The position numbers were made by a program, and so were the translations under genes. A stretch of DNA of 7,765 nucleotides, from NCBI GenBank assembly GCA_009843565.1, contig VYDF01000102.1, forward strand, positions 1 to 7,765, in the 5' to 3' direction. The stretch's first letter is position 1, and every line of letters begins with the position of its first letter. The DNA comes from Acidimicrobiia bacterium. Its GTDB lineage: Bacteria; Actinomycetota; Acidimicrobiia; Acidimicrobiales; Bin134. This document shows positions 6,405 through 7,765 of this stretch, one piece after another. The notes under the pieces were generated by a model. The model was given only the letters and a program-made list of their open reading frames with translations. It was not told the DNA's origin and did no database searches.

Positions 6405-7220
6405 CTAGCCGGCCAAGTCGCCGAAGTCCACCTGGCCGGTGATCATCGAACCCTGGAAGGCGTTGTCGATGTTGACGTTGACCCCCGAAACAAACGACGC
6501 CGCGTCTGAACCCAGGTAAGCCAACAGGTTGGCCACCTCTGCAGCGGTGACATAGCGGCCCCCGGATTGGGCTGCGGTCCAATCGATCATCTCCTCGCCC
6601 ATGGTCTTCTTGAAGTCGGGCAGCAGCGGGGTGTCGATCGGCGCCGGGCAGGCGCTGGCGATGCGCACACCGTTGGCCAGCATTCCCTTGGCCGCCTGCA
6701 TGGTGAAGATCTGCACGCACTCCTTGGAGAACATGTAGCCGTCGGACACAACCTCGGGATGCTCCTCCACCCAGGCCACCGCCTTGTCCCAATCGTCGAT
6801 GGACAGCAGCTCGGTGATCTCAGCCTGGTGAGCTGGCCAGTTCATGCCCGCGATGGAGGCGGTGTTGACCACCGCGCCACCCGAGGGGATCTTCGGCAAC
6901 AGCGCATCGGTCAGCCGCATCAGCCCCAGGGTGTTGACCTTCATCACGTCCTCGGGTGAGAAGGTGGCGGCGATGCCGGCGTTGTTGAACAGCACGTGCA
7001 CCGGAGCGTCGATTGCCGCGGCCGCCTCGTCCACCGCCACCGGGTCGCCCATGTTGGTGGGGATGTAGCGGGTGATCGGCCCCTCAGGCTCCTTGATGTC
7101 CAGTGCAGTGATCGACGCCGCTCCTAAATCGGCCAGCAGCTCCACCAGCGCGGCTCCCACGCCGGAAAAAGCTCCGGTAACCACGACGTTGCGGCCTTCG
7201 TAGCTCATGGGGTTGGACAT
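6405..7220 (-). CDS. Short-chain dehydrogenase/reductase (coniferyl-alcohol / 3-alpha-hydroxysteroid dehydrogenase-like)
   Basis: A 271-residue classical SDR that oxidises or reduces an alcohol/carbonyl pair with NAD(P). Numbering from ATG at 7220, TGAFSGVG at 15-22 is the cofactor glycine motif, Asp41 at the end of strand 2 (ITALDI) favours NAD(H), NNAG is at 79-82, and the catalytic set is Asn96, Ser122, Tyr162 and Lys166 (YMFSK). A roughly 30-residue insert between Ser and Tyr, containing MNWPAHQ and an acidic helix, is typical of the SDR group commonly annotated as coniferyl-alcohol or 3-alpha-hydroxysteroid dehydrogenases; PAPIDTPLLPDF follows the active site. The substrate is not fixed by this. 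The frame also allows a TTG start at 7232, but GGAGGT overlaps that codon and sits just before ATG 7220, so the ATG is preferred; ATG 7208 is a less likely alternative. It is divergent from the amidohydrolase gene across 97 bases. Confidence 0.88.
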   Translation of the reverse strand: MSNPMSYEGRNVVVTGAFSGVGAALVELLADLGAASITALDIKEPEGPITRYIPTNMGDPVAVDEAAAAIDAPVHVLFNNAGIAATFSPEDVMKVNTLGLMRLTDALLPKIPSGGAVVNTASIAGMNWPAHQAEITELLSIDDWDKAVAWVEEHPEVVSDGYMFSKECVQIFTMQAAKGMLANGVRIASACPAPIDTPLLPDFKKTMGEEMIDWTAAQSGGRYVTAAEVANLLAYLGSDAASFVSGVNVNIDNAFQGSMITGQVDFGDLAG

Positions 7221-7224
7221 CGGG

Positions 7225-7230
7225 ACCTCC
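7225..7230 (-). promoter_or_regulatory. Shine-Dalgarno GGAGGT deciding the SDR start
   Basis: On the minus strand GGAGGT lies 4 bases before ATG at 7220. It overlaps the upstream TTG, so that TTG cannot be the start served by this site. Confidence 0.7.
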
Positions 7231-7253
7231 AAAGGGGGTAGCTCGGCTGGCGA

Positions 7254-7284
7254 ATTCTACTGCGGCAAGTATCGTTGAGGTCAC
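7254..7284 (-). promoter_or_regulatory. Candidate promoter of the SDR gene
   Basis: On the minus strand TAGAAT (7259-7254) is a good -10 match 33 bases before the ATG at 7220, leaving room for a leader with the GGAGGT site. GTGACC (7284-7279) is a partial -35 match at a long 19-base spacing. On the plus strand of the same spacer, TATCGT at 7270-7275 is a possible -10 for the amidohydrolase gene, without a -35. Confidence 0.3.
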
Positions 7285-7307
7285 ACTGGCGAACGACGAA
7301 AACCGAC

Positions 7308-7313
7308 GGAGGG
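7308..7313 (+). promoter_or_regulatory. Shine-Dalgarno GGAGGG of the amidohydrolase gene
   Basis: GGAGGG lies 4 bases before GTG at 7318 and supports that codon as the start, ahead of the in-frame ATGs at 7333 and 7339. Confidence 0.65.
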
Positions 7314-7317
7314 CACC

Positions 7318-7765
7318 GTGAACCTGAACGAAATGATCATGGTGAGCGTGGACGACCACCTGTGTGAACCACCTGAAATGTTCGACAACCATCTCCCCGC
7401 CAAATGGCGGGATGAGGCCCCTCGGGTGATCCACACCGATTCGGGCGATGACGTGTGGTCGTTCAACGGCGCCATCATCCCCAATGTGGGCCTCAACGCA
7501 GTGGCCGGGCGGCCCAAGGAGGAGTACGGCATCGAGCCCACCGCCTTCGACGAGATGCGCCCTGGCTGCTTCGACGTCCACGCCCGGGTCAGAGACATGG
7601 ACGCCGCCGGGGTGCTGGGCTCGATGTGCTTCCCGTCGTTCCCCGGTTTCGCCGGCCGTCTGTTCGCCAACCACCCCGACAAGGAATTCGCCGCCGACTT
7701 GATCCGGGCTTACAACGACTGGCACATCCATGAGTGGGCCGGGGCCTATCCAGGCCGGTTCATCC
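7318..7765 (+). CDS. Amidohydrolase_2-family metal-dependent hydrolase, N-terminal part (3' end outside window)
   Basis: An open frame of 149 codons runs from GTG 7318 off the window end. The first beta strand carries VSVDDHLCEPP at 9-19; Asp12 and His14 occupy the place of the family's first metal-binding D/H-x-H pair, with Glu17 a further candidate ligand. Downstream are NVGLNAVAGRP, EEYGIEPTAFDEMRPGC, VHARVRDMDAAGV, CFPSFPGFAG and AYNDWHIHEWAGAYPGRF, a succession I recognise from a large actinobacterial group of Amidohydrolase_2 (PF04909-type) proteins whose full length is about 400 residues. Related enzymes hydrolyse, hydrate or decarboxylate small cyclic or aromatic acids; the metal-site residues of later strands are outside the window, so the reaction cannot be stated. 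A Shine-Dalgarno precedes the GTG. The gene is divergent from the SDR gene, possibly under shared control. Confidence 0.85.
   Translation, partial: MNLNEMIMVSVDDHLCEPPEMFDNHLPAKWRDEAPRVIHTDSGDDVWSFNGAIIPNVGLNAVAGRPKEEYGIEPTAFDEMRPGCFDVHARVRDMDAAGVLGSMCFPSFPGFAGRLFANHPDKEFAADLIRAYNDWHIHEWAGAYPGRFI

Noticed and set aside
3712..6415. Identical CTAGCCGGCCA at the 3' ends of the ligase (3712-3722) and SDR (6405-6415) genes as a possible shared site
   Set aside because: Both are just the codons for Leu-Ala-Gly-stop read on the minus strand; the match ends outside them.
6181..6792. Minus-strand open frame of 203 codons overlapping the ends of two genes
   Set aside because: Very rich in Arg and Gly with no domain; it overlaps two well-supported genes in a different frame.
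7272..7296. Dyad TCGTT / AACGA with a 15-base centre in the SDR/amidohydrolase spacer as an operator
   Set aside because: Only five base pairs with a long asymmetric centre, expected by chance in a spacer of this size.
7084..7731. Minus-strand open frame of 215 codons across the SDR/amidohydrolase divergent spacer
   Set aside because: It would run antisense to the amidohydrolase N-terminus, which has recognisable family motifs and a Shine-Dalgarno, and it shows no domain itself.

Overview
The window is GC-rich, densely coded bacterial chromosome. The gene mix (ADP-forming acyl-CoA ligase, SDR dehydrogenase, 3-hydroxyisobutyrate-dehydrogenase-like enzyme, actinobacterial-type amidohydrolase), the GTG starts and a possible TAnnnT leaderless-type promoter suggest a high-GC actinobacterium, probably an uncultured member of class Acidimicrobiia. 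This is an inference from style and family resemblance; no rRNA or marker gene is present. No tRNA, rRNA, CRISPR array, insertion sequence or phage gene was seen. Every gap between genes is under 100 bases.

Layout. (1) Positions 2-1662, plus strand: the C-terminal part of a PEP-utilising (phosphohistidine swivelling domain) enzyme, followed 5 bases later by a 3-hydroxyisobutyrate dehydrogenase-family oxidoreductase; they look co-transcribed. (2) Positions 1718-3688, plus strand: a secreted protein with a signal peptide, a Cys-rich N-terminal region holding a DxDxDG loop, and 14 RCC1/BLIP-II-like repeats of about 37 residues, each with the same C-x9-C-W-G core. (3) Positions 3712-5793, minus strand: a 693-residue fused alpha/beta ADP(NDP)-forming acyl-CoA ligase, convergent with the secreted gene. 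(4) A 74-base divergent spacer with a candidate promoter for the ligase, an imperfect inverted repeat lying over it, and a possible leaderless promoter for the next gene. (5) Positions 5868-6386, plus strand: an unrecognised acidic protein of 172 residues. (6) Positions 6405-7220, minus strand: an SDR resembling those usually annotated as coniferyl-alcohol or 3-alpha-hydroxysteroid dehydrogenases; a GC hairpin sits between it and the preceding convergent gene. (7) Positions 7318 to the window end, plus strand: the start of an Amidohydrolase_2-type metal-dependent hydrolase.

How they fit together. Apart from the first pair, the genes alternate strand, so they are not one operon. The ligase, SDR and amidohydrolase are all of types used in catabolism of organic acids, aromatics or steroids, and a degradation locus is plausible, but no substrate can be named from this sequence. 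The most distinctive object is the secreted 14-repeat propeller protein. The most testable regulatory object is the inverted repeat at the start of the ligase gene. I see no convincing evidence of a wholly new multi-gene system here.
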